NCBI GenBank assembly: GCA_934438135.1
Contig: CAKSBP010000009.1
Coordinates: 22,122-86,121 of the forward strand
DNA from: an uncultured Clostridium sp.
Lineage (GTDB): Bacteria > Bacillota > Clostridia > Lachnospirales > Lachnospiraceae
Length of the DNA stretch: 64,000 nt
Direction: 5' to 3'
Positions 34,625 through 42,557 of the stretch are shown here, piece after piece. The position numbers and the translations under genes were made by a program. Within the stretch, counting starts at the first letter, position 1. Each line of letters begins with the position of its first letter. Below the pieces are notes generated by a model. That model saw only the letters and a list, made by a program, of their open reading frames with translations, was not told the DNA's origin and made no database searches.

Positions 34625-35551
34625 ATGAAAGAAAGAGAAATTGTAGAATTGCAGGTATCGGAGGAGACAGCGAAAGTACGTATCGACAAGTTTTTGTCGG
34701 ATGAGTTTTCTGATATATCCAGATCATATATTCAGAAGCTGATTAAGGATGGAAATGTAAAAGTAAACAATAAGCCGGTAAAAGCAAATTATAAGACTGT
34801 AACTGCTGATAAAATTGAATTTGAAATGCCGGAGCCAGAGGAACTGGATATTGTTGCAGAAGATATTCCATTGGACATTCTTTATGAAGACGAAGATATT
34901 ATTGTTATTAATAAAGGAAAAGGCATGGTAGTGCATCCTTGTGCAGGACATTACAATGGGACGATTGTAAATGCATTGCTTTACCACTGCAAGGATCAAT
35001 TGTCTGGAATTAACGGTGTTATGCGTCCGGGAATTGTTCACCGGATTGATATGAATACAACGGGAGTTATTGTTGTCTGCAAAAATGATAAGGCACATGC
35101 CCATATTGCGGCGCAATTAAAAGAACATTCAATTACCAGAGAGTATCATGCAATTGCTTATAACCATTTTTCACAGGCATCTGGCATAGTAGATGCTCCA
35201 ATTGGAAGACATCCGGTGGAAAGGAAAAAAATGGCAGTTAACCACCGCAATGGAAAACGTGCCGTTACTCATTACCAAGTGATTCGAAACCTAAAACAGA
35301 ATTTTTCCTATATTTCCTGTCGTTTAGAGACAGGGCGGACCCACCAGATTAGGGTTCATATGGCAAGCATTAGTCATCCGCTTTTAGGAGACGATGTGTA
35401 TGGACCGAAGAAATCCAGTTTTAATCTGCAAGGACAGGTACTCCATGCAAAAACCCTTGGCTTTATTCATCCATCAACTGGAAAATATGTAGAATTCGAG
35501 GCACCGCTGCCAGAATACTTTATGAATCTGTTAAAAAAATTGGATTATTAA
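34625..35551 (+). CDS. rluD: Large-subunit rRNA pseudouridine synthase, RluD family
   Basis: A 308-residue pseudouridine synthase with an N-terminal S4 domain (VRIDKFLSDEF, SYIQKLIKDGNVKVNNKPV) and a catalytic domain carrying the Asp in HRIDMNTTGVIVV. Further markers are the RluC/D motif GRHPVERKKMAV and LETGRTHQIRVHMA. Bacillus YlyB is the positional equivalent next to lspA. The exact target uridine cannot be told from sequence. A GACAGGAG site precedes the start. Confidence 0.93.
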   Translation: MKEREIVELQVSEETAKVRIDKFLSDEFSDISRSYIQKLIKDGNVKVNNKPVKANYKTVTADKIEFEMPEPEELDIVAEDIPLDILYEDEDIIVINKGKGMVVHPCAGHYNGTIVNALLYHCKDQLSGINGVMRPGIVHRIDMNTTGVIVVCKNDKAHAHIAAQLKEHSITREYHAIAYNHFSQASGIVDAPIGRHPVERKKMAVNHRNGKRAVTHYQVIRNLKQNFSYISCRLETGRTHQIRVHMASISHPLLGDDVYGPKKSSFNLQGQVLHAKTLGFIHPSTGKYVEFEAPLPEYFMNLLKKLDY

Positions 35552-35676
35552 AGAATTAATCGTAACTTATAATGAATACACAACTTGCAGACAGGGGCAT
35601 TGCAAAGATTTTCTTATTCGGAAATTCTATAATTGTTCCTTATGCAAGTTTATTTTTGCAATTTTCTATAAAAAAA

Positions 35677-35703
35677 TTAGCACTCGTCTATTGACAGTGC
35701 TAA
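35677..35703 (+). promoter_or_regulatory. CIRCE operator (HrcA binding site)
   Basis: TTAGCACTC, nine bases, then CAGTGCTAA: the CIRCE inverted repeat with one mismatch to the consensus TTAGCACTC-N9-GAGTGCTAA. It overlaps the promoter -35 box, so HrcA would block RNA polymerase under non-stress conditions. Confidence 0.93.
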
Positions 35704-35719
35704 CAAAAAGTGTTATATT
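35691..35719 (+). promoter_or_regulatory. Sigma-A promoter of the Hsp20 gene
   Basis: TTGACA at 35691-35696, within the CIRCE element, a 17-base spacer, then TATATT at 35714-35719. The leader is about 95 bases and contains a small GTGCAGATGCAC hairpin. Confidence 0.88.
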
Positions 35720-35820
35720 ACATATAGAACAAAGATAAAGGTTATCAAGAGTTCAAAAAAAGTTATTTATTGATGATGGTTTCGTGCAGATGCACGTGAA
35801 TAAGAATGGAGGAATGACTT

Positions 35821-36273
35821 ATGACAATGATGCCTAGTATTTTTGGAGAAGATTTATTTGATGACTGGATGGACTTTCCATTTGAGAAGAACTTTTTTAA
35901 TGGACAAAATCCACTGTTTGGAAAACGCGAGAAAAATATTATGAAAACAGATGTAAAAGAGACAGAGAATTCTTATGAATTGGACATGGATTTACCAGGA
36001 TTCAAAAAAGATGAAGTTACAGCAAAATTAGAAAATGGTTATCTGACCATCAGTGCTTCCAAAGGTCTGGATAAAGATCAACAGGATAACGAAGGACACT
36101 ATATCCGAAAAGAACGTTATTCCGGACATGTCAGCAGAAGCTTTTATGTTGGTGATAGTGTAAGACAGCAGGACATTCAGGCAAAGTTTGAAGACGGAAT
36201 TCTTAAATTATCTGTTCCAAAAGCAGCACCAACTCAGGTGGAAGAGAATCATTACATTGCAATAGAAGGTTAA
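35821..36273 (+). CDS. Hsp20/alpha-crystallin small heat shock protein
   Basis: An ATP-independent holdase chaperone that keeps unfolding proteins soluble. The 150 residues contain the alpha-crystallin domain: DVKETENSYELDMDLPGF, LTISASKG, RKERYSGHVSRSFYVGD and the closing FEDGILKLSVPK, with a short C-terminal extension. A GGAGG site precedes the start. It is monocistronic, between the CIRCE-controlled promoter and a strong terminator, so it should be heat-inducible through HrcA. Confidence 0.96.
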   Translation: MTMMPSIFGEDLFDDWMDFPFEKNFFNGQNPLFGKREKNIMKTDVKETENSYELDMDLPGFKKDEVTAKLENGYLTISASKGLDKDQQDNEGHYIRKERYSGHVSRSFYVGDSVRQQDIQAKFEDGILKLSVPKAAPTQVEENHYIAIEG

Positions 36274-36280
36274 TAAGATT

Positions 36281-36312
36281 ACCTGCCGGTTATAAAATCG
36301 GCAGGTTTTTTA
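36281..36312 (+). terminator. Terminator after hsp20
   Basis: ACCTGCCG (36281-36288) pairs with CGGCAGGT (36299-36306), 10-base loop, then six T. Confidence 0.92.
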
Positions 36313-36405
36313 TAAAAATTAGGGATCTGCGATTGGTGTAGATGCCTTTTTTAGTTATAAACTTTTTTTGAGTATTGTATTTCTTTGTAGAATATTACGG
36401 TTATC

Positions 36406-36434
36406 TTGACAAATGTCGAAAAAAAAGGTATCAT
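36406..36434 (+). promoter_or_regulatory. Sigma-A promoter of the acyl-CoA synthetase gene
   Basis: TTGACA at 36406-36411, 17-base spacer, TATCAT at 36429-36434, 66 bases before the start codon. Confidence 0.8.
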
Positions 36435-36499
36435 AACTTTAATAAACAAAAGCGTTAAAGCATTAATCTGTAAAATTAAAATTAAAGGGGTAAAGCAAA

Positions 36500-38137
36500 A
36501 TGCCAATCACAGAAATACTGGATAATAATTGTAATAAATTTGGAGATGAAATTTGTCTGGTTGAAATTAACCCGGAAGAAAAGGAGACCAGACGTGTAAC
36601 ATGGAAAGAGTATGAATTGATGGAGCCAGATCCAACAACTTATTACCGCAGGGAGATTACCTGGAGTGTGTTTAATGAAAAAGCAAACCGTTTTGCCAAT
36701 CTGTTACTGGAACGTGGGGTTTTAAAAGGTGATAAGGTTGGAATTCTGTTAATGAACTGTCTGGAGTGGCTGCCAATTTATTTTGGAATTTTAAAAGCTG
36801 GTGCAATTGCCGTACCACTTAATTTCCGATATACAGCAGATGAGATTGAATACTGCGTGAATCTGGCAGAAGTAGATGTACTGGTATTTGGACCGGAATT
36901 CATTGGCCGTGTCGAGGAGATTGCAGAAGCTATTTCTAAGAACCGTTTATTATTTTTTGTCGGAGATGGATGTCCAAGTTTTGCAGAACATTATAACAGC
37001 CTGACCGCAGACTGTTCCAGTCAGGCACCAGATATAAAACTGACAGATGAAGATAATGCAGCGATTTATTTTTCTTCGGGAACCACTGGATTCCCAAAAG
37101 CAATTTTACATAATCATGAAAGCCTGATGCATGCAGCAAGGGTAGAACAGAATCATCATGGACAGACGAGGGATGACGTATTTTTATGTATTCCGCCTCT
37201 TTACCATACAGGTGCGAAAATGCACTGGATGGGAAGTCTGTTATCCGGCAGCAAGGCAGTTCTTTTAAAAGGAACTAAGCCGGAATTTATATTGGATGCC
37301 GTATCAAAAGAAAAATGTACCATTGTCTGGCTGTTAGTACCTTGGGCACAAGATATTTTAGAAGCCCTTGACCGAGGGGATTTAAAATTAGAAGACTATC
37401 AGTTGGAACAGTGGAGATTGATGCACATTGGAGCACAGCCGGTACCACCAAGCCTGATTTCAAAATGGAAAAAGTACTTTCCAAATCACAAATATGATAC
37501 AAACTACGGTTTAAGTGAGTCAATTGGACCAGGATGTGTACATCTTGGTGTAGAGAATATACATAAAGTCGGTGCCATTGGAAAGGCTGGATATGGATGG
37601 AACGTCCGCATCGTGGATGAACAGCGTAATACAGTAAAACAGGGAGAAATCGGCGAACTTGCAGTAAAAGGTCCTGGTGTTATGACCTGTTACTATAACG
37701 ATCCAAAAGCGACCAAAGAAGTAATGGATGATGAAGGTTGGTTATATACTGGAGATATGGCACAGGAAGATGAAGATGGATTTATTTTTCTGGTTGATCG
37801 AAAGAAAGATGTTATTATCAGTGGTGGTGAAAACTTGTATCCAGTACAGATTGAGGATTTTATCCGTACAGATGAAAAAGTTCATGATGTAGCAGTTATT
37901 GGTCTGCCGGATAAACGTCTTGGCGAGATTGCAGCAGCTATTATTGAACTAAAACCTGGATGTACTTGTACAGAGGAAGAAATGAATCAGTTCTGTATGG
38001 CGCTTCCAAGATACAAACGTCCGCATAAAGTGATTTTTGCAGATATTCCAAGAAATCCAACTGGTAAGATTGAAAAACCAAAGCTACGTAAAATTTATTG
38101 TGGAGAAAGCCTTGTGGCAGCACAGAACAGAGGTTGA
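36500..38137 (+). CDS. AMP-forming acyl-CoA synthetase
   Basis: An adenylate-forming ligase (class I, 545 residues) that activates a carboxylic acid as acyl-AMP and then usually forms a thioester with CoA. Core motifs are YFSSGTTGFPKAI (AMP/phosphate loop), NYGLSESIG, GWLYTGDMA, and the C-terminal DRKKDVIISGGENLYP with the catalytic lysine in PTGKIEKPKLR. The substrate cannot be fixed from sequence; similarity is to medium- or long-chain fatty acid ligases. It is monocistronic with its own promoter and terminator. Confidence 0.92.
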   Translation: MPITEILDNNCNKFGDEICLVEINPEEKETRRVTWKEYELMEPDPTTYYRREITWSVFNEKANRFANLLLERGVLKGDKVGILLMNCLEWLPIYFGILKAGAIAVPLNFRYTADEIEYCVNLAEVDVLVFGPEFIGRVEEIAEAISKNRLLFFVGDGCPSFAEHYNSLTADCSSQAPDIKLTDEDNAAIYFSSGTTGFPKAILHNHESLMHAARVEQNHHGQTRDDVFLCIPPLYHTGAKMHWMGSLLSGSKAVLLKGTKPEFILDAVSKEKCTIVWLLVPWAQDILEALDRGDLKLEDYQLEQWRLMHIGAQPVPPSLISKWKKYFPNHKYDTNYGLSESIGPGCVHLGVENIHKVGAIGKAGYGWNVRIVDEQRNTVKQGEIGELAVKGPGVMTCYYNDPKATKEVMDDEGWLYTGDMAQEDEDGFIFLVDRKKDVIISGGENLYPVQIEDFIRTDEKVHDVAVIGLPDKRLGEIAAAIIELKPGCTCTEEEMNQFCMALPRYKRPHKVIFADIPRNPTGKIEKPKLRKIYCGESLVAAQNRG

Positions 38138-38150
38138 TCCTATTTAATAT

Positions 38151-38197
38151 AAAGGTGCAGTTCTTATGAAGAGAAAAAACAGAAGAACTGCACCTTT
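38151..38197 (+). terminator. Terminator after the acyl-CoA synthetase gene
   Basis: AAAGGTGCAGTTCTT pairs with AAGAACTGCACCTTT over a 17-base loop and ends in T's: a perfect long stem. Confidence 0.93.
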
Positions 38198-38251
38198 TTG
38201 CTATGTAAAGAAAAGATTTTATTAATTTTACATAGAATTTACACAATATTT

Positions 38252-38280
38252 TTTGCATCTTAACAATCATCCGATACAAT
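38252..38280 (+). promoter_or_regulatory. Probable sigma-A promoter of the Na/Pi cotransporter gene
   Basis: TTTGCA at 38252-38257, 17-base spacer, TACAAT at 38275-38280. No Pho-box-like repeat is obvious. Confidence 0.5.
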
Positions 38281-38340
38281 ATAAAATATGGTAATCATAC
38301 CAGAAATTGAGTTTACACAATAAGAAAAGAGAGGTGAAAT

Positions 38341-38356
38341 GTTCTCGGATGAGAAC
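38341..38356 (+). other. Small hairpin in the leader of the Na/Pi gene
   Basis: GTTCTC GGAT GAGAAC, a perfect 6-bp stem with a tetraloop, lies between the only good ribosome binding site (AGAGGTG, 38330-38336) and the start codon at 38367. Folding would bring the two to a workable distance. Confidence 0.5.
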
Positions 38357-38366
38357 ATAAAACATT

Positions 38367-40037
38367 ATGTCAATAACGAATGTCTTCGGATTACTTGGTG
38401 GTCTGGCACTATTTATCTTTGGTATGAATCTGATGGGAGACGGCTTAAAACAGATGGCAGGATCTTATCTGAAGAAAATACTGGAAAAACTCACAACAAA
38501 CCGCGTGGTAGCAATGCTTGTAGGTGCTGGACTTACTGCGTTAATCCAAAGCTCCAATGCAATGTGTGTCATGGTGGTGGGATTTGTAAATGCAGGAGTT
38601 ATGCAGCTGGAACGTTCCGTTGGTATTTTAATGGGAGCTAAAATTGGTACAACAATTACCGGGCAGCTGATTGCATTTAATATTACTGAAATTGCACCAG
38701 TCATTGCATTTGTTGGTGTGGCATTGAATATGTTTTCTAAGAAAAAATCTCATAAGTACTTAGGACAGATTATTGCCAGTCTTGGTGTGTTATTTATTGG
38801 ACTAGGACAAATGAGTTCTTCCATGAAACCTCTTGGACAGGTTGCATGGTTCCAGGATATGTTGGCAGGACTGAAGAATCCATTACTCGCTGTTATCGTT
38901 GGTATTATTTTTACTATTATTATTCAGAGTGCATCTGCATCCGTTGGTGTACTTCAGGTTATGGCAGCCAGCGGTGTAATTGGTTTCCGTCATGCATTTT
39001 TTATTATGATGGGTATGAATATTGGTGCCAGTGTAGCACCAGCATTAGCAAGTATTGGCGGACGAAAAGACGCAAAACGTGTAGCACTGATTGTTGTTAT
39101 ATTTGAAAGTTTTGGTATGCTTCTGTTTATGGTGCTTGCACATATTACTCCTTGTGTCAGCTGGATTCAGGCAACATCAGCAGATGCCAGCAGACAGCTT
39201 GCCAACGCAAACTCTATTTTCAACATCGTAACAGTTGCAGTGCTTCTCCCATTTGCAACACACCTTGCAAAACTTTCTAAGAAAGTGATTAAGGGGGAAG
39301 ACGCACAGAGTGAAAGAACTCTGAAGTACATTAATGAAGCTGGATTCCAATCGGCTACTATTTTAATTGAGCAGATTGATGCGGAAGTAAAACGTATGGA
39401 AGAACTGGTTCGCGTAAACTTTGTAAATGCGACAAAAACATTTTTCAGCGAGCAGCCATTTGATAGAGAGGTATTTGATGAAGCAGAAGAAACGATTGAT
39501 TTTCTGAATAAAGCGATTACAGATGCACTGATTCGCTTAAGTTCTATGGAAACAACGGATAAGGACGCAAAACGTATTGCAAATCTCTTCCATGTTATTT
39601 CTGATTTAGAGCGTGTTGGTGATCATGCAGAAAATCTGGTTGCTTATGCGAACCGTATTATTGAAGAAAATAGTTCTTTTACACCAGAGGCAGCAGAGGA
39701 ACTTAAGAAGCTAATTGACATGGTTTATGATATTTTTGAAAAAGCGTGTCAGCATCTGTATGAACCAGATCAATGTACGTATGACTACATTTATCAAATG
39801 GAAGAAAATATTGATTTGACAGTGGAACAATATAAAACGAATAACATTAAGCGTTTGAATGGATCTTCCTGCCAATCAAAACTCGGTTTAATTTATGCAG
39901 AAATTCTGGTTGATTTAGAGAGAGTAGCAGATCATTCCTTGAATATTGCACAGGCTGCGATTGTAAGATATCATCATACAGCAGCTGCTGCTGTAAAGAA
40001 AAAAGCATCTACAGTAAGAGCAGAATCCATATCATAA
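38367..40037 (+). CDS. Na+/phosphate cotransporter family protein with PhoU-like domain
   Basis: A 556-residue membrane protein of the Na/Pi-cotransporter II family. The N-terminal 310 residues hold the two inverted repeats with the signature QSS motifs (TALIQSSNAMCVM, and TIIIQSASASVG in the second repeat). The C-terminal 200 residues are a PhoU-like helical bundle (HVISDLERVGDHAENL and DLERVADHSLNIAQ). It is expected to import phosphate using sodium. The start codon lies about 30 bases from the nearest good ribosome binding site, with a hairpin between (38341-38356); an alternative frame starting at 38339 is not credible. Confidence 0.93.
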   Translation: MSITNVFGLLGGLALFIFGMNLMGDGLKQMAGSYLKKILEKLTTNRVVAMLVGAGLTALIQSSNAMCVMVVGFVNAGVMQLERSVGILMGAKIGTTITGQLIAFNITEIAPVIAFVGVALNMFSKKKSHKYLGQIIASLGVLFIGLGQMSSSMKPLGQVAWFQDMLAGLKNPLLAVIVGIIFTIIIQSASASVGVLQVMAASGVIGFRHAFFIMMGMNIGASVAPALASIGGRKDAKRVALIVVIFESFGMLLFMVLAHITPCVSWIQATSADASRQLANANSIFNIVTVAVLLPFATHLAKLSKKVIKGEDAQSERTLKYINEAGFQSATILIEQIDAEVKRMEELVRVNFVNATKTFFSEQPFDREVFDEAEETIDFLNKAITDALIRLSSMETTDKDAKRIANLFHVISDLERVGDHAENLVAYANRIIEENSSFTPEAAEELKKLIDMVYDIFEKACQHLYEPDQCTYDYIYQMEENIDLTVEQYKTNNIKRLNGSSCQSKLGLIYAEILVDLERVADHSLNIAQAAIVRYHHTAAAAVKKKASTVRAESIS

Positions 40038-40049
40038 AGATAAAAGCGT

Positions 40050-40087
40050 AAAAAGCCTGGTACAGATAAAAGTGTACCAGGCTTTTT
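40050..40087 (+). terminator. Terminator after the Na/Pi gene
   Basis: Perfect 15-bp stem AAAAAGCCTGGTACA / TGTACCAGGCTTTTT with an 8-base loop; symmetrical, so it could act in both directions. It marks the border to the polysaccharide locus. Confidence 0.95.
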
Positions 40088-40197
40088 GAATATCCGTATA
40101 GTATGAAAGGAGATATTGGTTAAATTGAAAAAAATAACAAACTAATATTAATAAAACGAAAAAAATGAGACAAATTATGAAAATCTATAGAAAAGTA

Positions 40198-40226
40198 TTG
40201 TGATACCTATTTTGTAGTGTTACAAT
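40198..40226 (+). promoter_or_regulatory. Promoter at the head of the polysaccharide locus
   Basis: TTGTGA at 40198-40203, 17-base spacer, TACAAT at 40221-40226; 68 bases upstream of the first gene. Confidence 0.65.
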
Positions 40227-40293
40227 ACATACAATTAAATGCTGGAATACATATTAGCAAAAAAATAGAAAATTACAGTATTGAGAGGTAAAA

Positions 40294-40944
40294 ATGGATA
40301 AGCCACATATTATAATTAATGAGAGTAAACTTTTTATAAAAGAGTTAGTTGATCCAATTCGTACTCTTCGTACGAATCTATTAACAAAAAATGAGAACGT
40401 TTCTTCAATTGCATTCACCAGCACAACAGCAGGAGAAGGAAAGACAATGCTTTCGTTTTTGTTTGCAATGTCATTGAGCCAGTGTGGAAAGAAAACCGTA
40501 TGGATAAATTGTGATTTACATAAAGAAAGTAAATTATTTACTTATAAGCCCGAGACTCTAAAGGGTGAAAAGAAAATGGGACTTTCTGAGTATTTAAAAG
40601 AAAAATGCGGACTGGATCAGATTATTTATGGATGTAAAGAAAAAAATCTGGATGTAATTCCATCTGGAGAGAAGTTTATGGCAGTTGGAGATTTATTTGA
40701 AGAAGAAAATTTTCTTCATTTTCTGAAAGAGATGAAATCAAACTATGATTATGTTATTCTAGACAGTCCGGCGGTGGAGAACCATGTAGAGACCACGATT
40801 ATTGGCTCTAAGTGCGATGGTATTGTTTTTGTAATTCAACATAACAAAGTGAAGAGGACGAAAGCAGCAGAGGCAGTAGAGATGCTTAAAAATAATAATG
40901 GGAATATTGTTGGTGCAGTTTTAAATAACATACCACCGCGTTGA
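40294..40944 (+). CDS. CpsD/CapB-like BY-kinase family ATPase
   Basis: A 216-residue cytoplasmic ATPase of the bacterial tyrosine kinase (BY-kinase) family that partners a Wzz-like membrane protein to regulate polysaccharide chain length. Walker A is GEGKT at residues 47-51, Walker A' is in VWINCDLH (usually LLIDADLR), Walker B is VILDSPA. The C-terminus ends at NNIPPR without the tyrosine cluster that is autophosphorylated in CpsD. It may therefore not be a self-phosphorylating kinase. It lies upstream of, not after, its presumed Wzz partner (41323), separated by a 378-base gap. Confidence 0.85.
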   Translation: MDKPHIIINESKLFIKELVDPIRTLRTNLLTKNENVSSIAFTSTTAGEGKTMLSFLFAMSLSQCGKKTVWINCDLHKESKLFTYKPETLKGEKKMGLSEYLKEKCGLDQIIYGCKEKNLDVIPSGEKFMAVGDLFEEENFLHFLKEMKSNYDYVILDSPAVENHVETTIIGSKCDGIVFVIQHNKVKRTKAAEAVEMLKNNNGNIVGAVLNNIPPR

Positions 40945-41322
40945 TTATTAACTAAAAACGCCTAAATTTTATTTGGGAGAAAATAAAACTAGCGGAGCCA
41001 GTGAATGGATTTTTTATGGAAGACAGAACATACGAAAAAATAGATTTTTAGTCCTGTATTTTTTGCAGGTAATATAGAATAATTTATGGTATAATACTAT
41101 CTATGTAAATCAAATATATAAAAGAAATTTACAAAATATTTACAGATAGTTTCAAAAAAGCCTAAAAACAAGATGTGGAGTTGACAAAAAACGTGCTTTT
41201 TAGATTTATCTATTATATGTTATTCTTGATAAGCCGATATAAAAATATGCTAATAAGAAACAATTTATACAAGATGATGAAAATATCAGGTATAAGAAGA
41301 AGCTGGATTAGAGGAGGAAGAT
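40945..41322 (+). other. 378-base non-coding gap with a promoter
   Basis: AT-rich. It contains a near-consensus extended -10 element at 41087-41095 and a TTGACA at 41181-41186 with a weak partner ATTTAT 17 bases on. A 7-bp stem CCTAAAT/ATTTGGG lies at about 40970-40986 but has no T run. I see no convincing gene; a 61-codon frame (41175-41360) overlaps the next gene and has no ribosome binding site. No JUMPstart/ops sequence is evident. Confidence 0.6.
41087..41095 (+). promoter_or_regulatory. Extended -10 promoter before the Wzz-like gene
   Basis: TGGTATAAT: a TGn-extended perfect -10 box. No -35 at correct spacing (TTGCAG is 21 bases away). The transcript leader would be about 220 bases. 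Confidence 0.5.
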
Positions 41323-42030
41323 ATGGACAGCAGCAAAAATACAGAAGAGATACAAATTGATGTTGGGAGAGTATTCAAAAAAATATTTCATTTTTCTCCA
41401 TTTATTGTTCTGACCGTTGTTCTGATAGGAGTTGTTACATATAAACATTATGCCAATAATAACAAAGCACTTTATAGCAGTTCTGGGAAGATTTATATTA
41501 TTGATGAGAACAATGGAAAAGAAATTAAAGTTTCATTGGAACAGTTGGATATTGGAAATATGCTTGTAATGGATTACAAAGAATTGATTGTAAGCCGTGG
41601 AGTACTTGAACGGGTTGTACAGAATCTTTCACTGAATATCAGTTATACGGAACTACAGAAAAGAATTACAGTCAATAATCCGGAAGATACACGTATTATT
41701 GATATTACACTTCAATATGATGACAGAGAGCAGATACAGGAGATATTGAATGAAGTAGAAAGAGTAACCTGTAAAGTCCTTTCAAAAAAATTAGGGACAG
41801 AAGATCCGACGATTTTGGAAGAAGCATCGGAACCACAAATGTATTATTTATATTCTCCCAAAAAATATGCTCTTATTTATGGTATGGGAATTGGAGTTTT
41901 GATGGCAGGAACAGTCGGGGCATGGGAGATTCTGAATAAAAAACTTCGATATGAAAGTGATATTGTAGAATATCTTGGCATAGAAGTTTCAGGAAGCATA
42001 CCACGTATATCAGGTAGAAGAATGAAATAA
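41323..42030 (+). CDS. Wzz/CpsC-like polysaccharide co-polymerase
   Basis: A 235-residue membrane protein of the chain-length determinant family: N-terminal helix (FSPFIVLTVVLIGVVTY, about residues 24-40), an extracellular alpha/beta region, and a second helix near the C-terminus (YALIYGMGIGVLMAGTVGAW, residues about 182-201) followed by a short cytosolic tail. It is the likely membrane partner of the ATPase at 40294. The start has GAGGAGG. The usual proline-rich segment before the second helix is minimal. Confidence 0.85.
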   Translation: MDSSKNTEEIQIDVGRVFKKIFHFSPFIVLTVVLIGVVTYKHYANNNKALYSSSGKIYIIDENNGKEIKVSLEQLDIGNMLVMDYKELIVSRGVLERVVQNLSLNISYTELQKRITVNNPEDTRIIDITLQYDDREQIQEILNEVERVTCKVLSKKLGTEDPTILEEASEPQMYYLYSPKKYALIYGMGIGVLMAGTVGAWEILNKKLRYESDIVEYLGIEVSGSIPRISGRRMK

Positions 42031-42042
42031 TCAAACAGGCAT

Positions 42043-42070
42043 AAGAGCAGTGAAGCTGCTTTTTAATTTT
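42043..42070 (+). terminator. Weak terminator/attenuator after the Wzz-like gene
   Basis: AGCAG (42046-42050) and CTGCT (42056-42060) form a short stem, extendable by three pairs including one G-T, followed by TTTTAATTTT. Partial termination would set a gradient between the regulatory genes and the biosynthetic genes. Confidence 0.45.
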
Positions 42071-42163
42071 AATAAGAACAAAAGAAAAAGAAGGGAAGTG
42101 GAAGGCATCATAGAGATAGAAGTACGTATGTAGATAAAAAATAAATAGGGAAGGTGTATATCT

Positions 42164-42505
42164 ATGATAAGGCGAAATAAACGGTTCCTTTTTATAGTAA
42201 TGTTAGGGGCAATTGCAGTTATTATTTTAGAATCTATAAGAGTGATATCAATTCGGAAAATGGATAAGGCAGTAGCTCCAAGTCAAATCGTCAGTGAGAT
42301 TGATTATGCAGAAGAAATTTTAGATGGTATTCCAGCACAGTCGAGACAATTCCAACTGATTGGATTTGGAATTGTAGTCCTGCTGGGAGTTTTGGTATTT
42401 ACGCCATGTGTTATTTTTGCTTCCAGAAAGAATATGATACATATAAAATTATTTCAAAAAAAGCATGAGGAATCTGCTAAGGCCGCAAAAAAATATGCAT
42501 TATAG
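42164..42505 (+). CDS. Two-helix membrane protein of unknown function in the polysaccharide locus
   Basis: A 113-residue protein with hydrophobic helices at about residues 7-27 and 65-86, a short extracytoplasmic loop between, and a basic Lys-rich tail (KLFQKKHEESAKAAKK). I recognise no family. The topology (N-in, two helices, C-in) is like a miniature Wzz-type protein, and it sits directly after one, so a helper role in chain-length control is possible but is inference. AAGGTG lies before the start. Confidence 0.68.
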   Translation: MIRRNKRFLFIVMLGAIAVIILESIRVISIRKMDKAVAPSQIVSEIDYAEEILDGIPAQSRQFQLIGFGIVVLLGVLVFTPCVIFASRKNMIHIKLFQKKHEESAKAAKKYAL

Positions 42506-42557
42506 TTTGATTGGAATTTTGTTATAAAAATACAAAGGTGAAATAGGAGTGTTCATA

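Noticed and set aside
38339..38641. 100-codon frame with a good ribosome binding site overlapping the Na/Pi gene start
   Set aside because: It runs out of frame through the first membrane repeat of a clear transporter and has no recognisable content; it is kept only as a possible leader in the findings.
40945..41322. JUMPstart/ops or known riboswitch in the capsule leader
   Set aside because: No GGCGGTAG-type element or known aptamer core could be read; only promoter-like boxes are reported.
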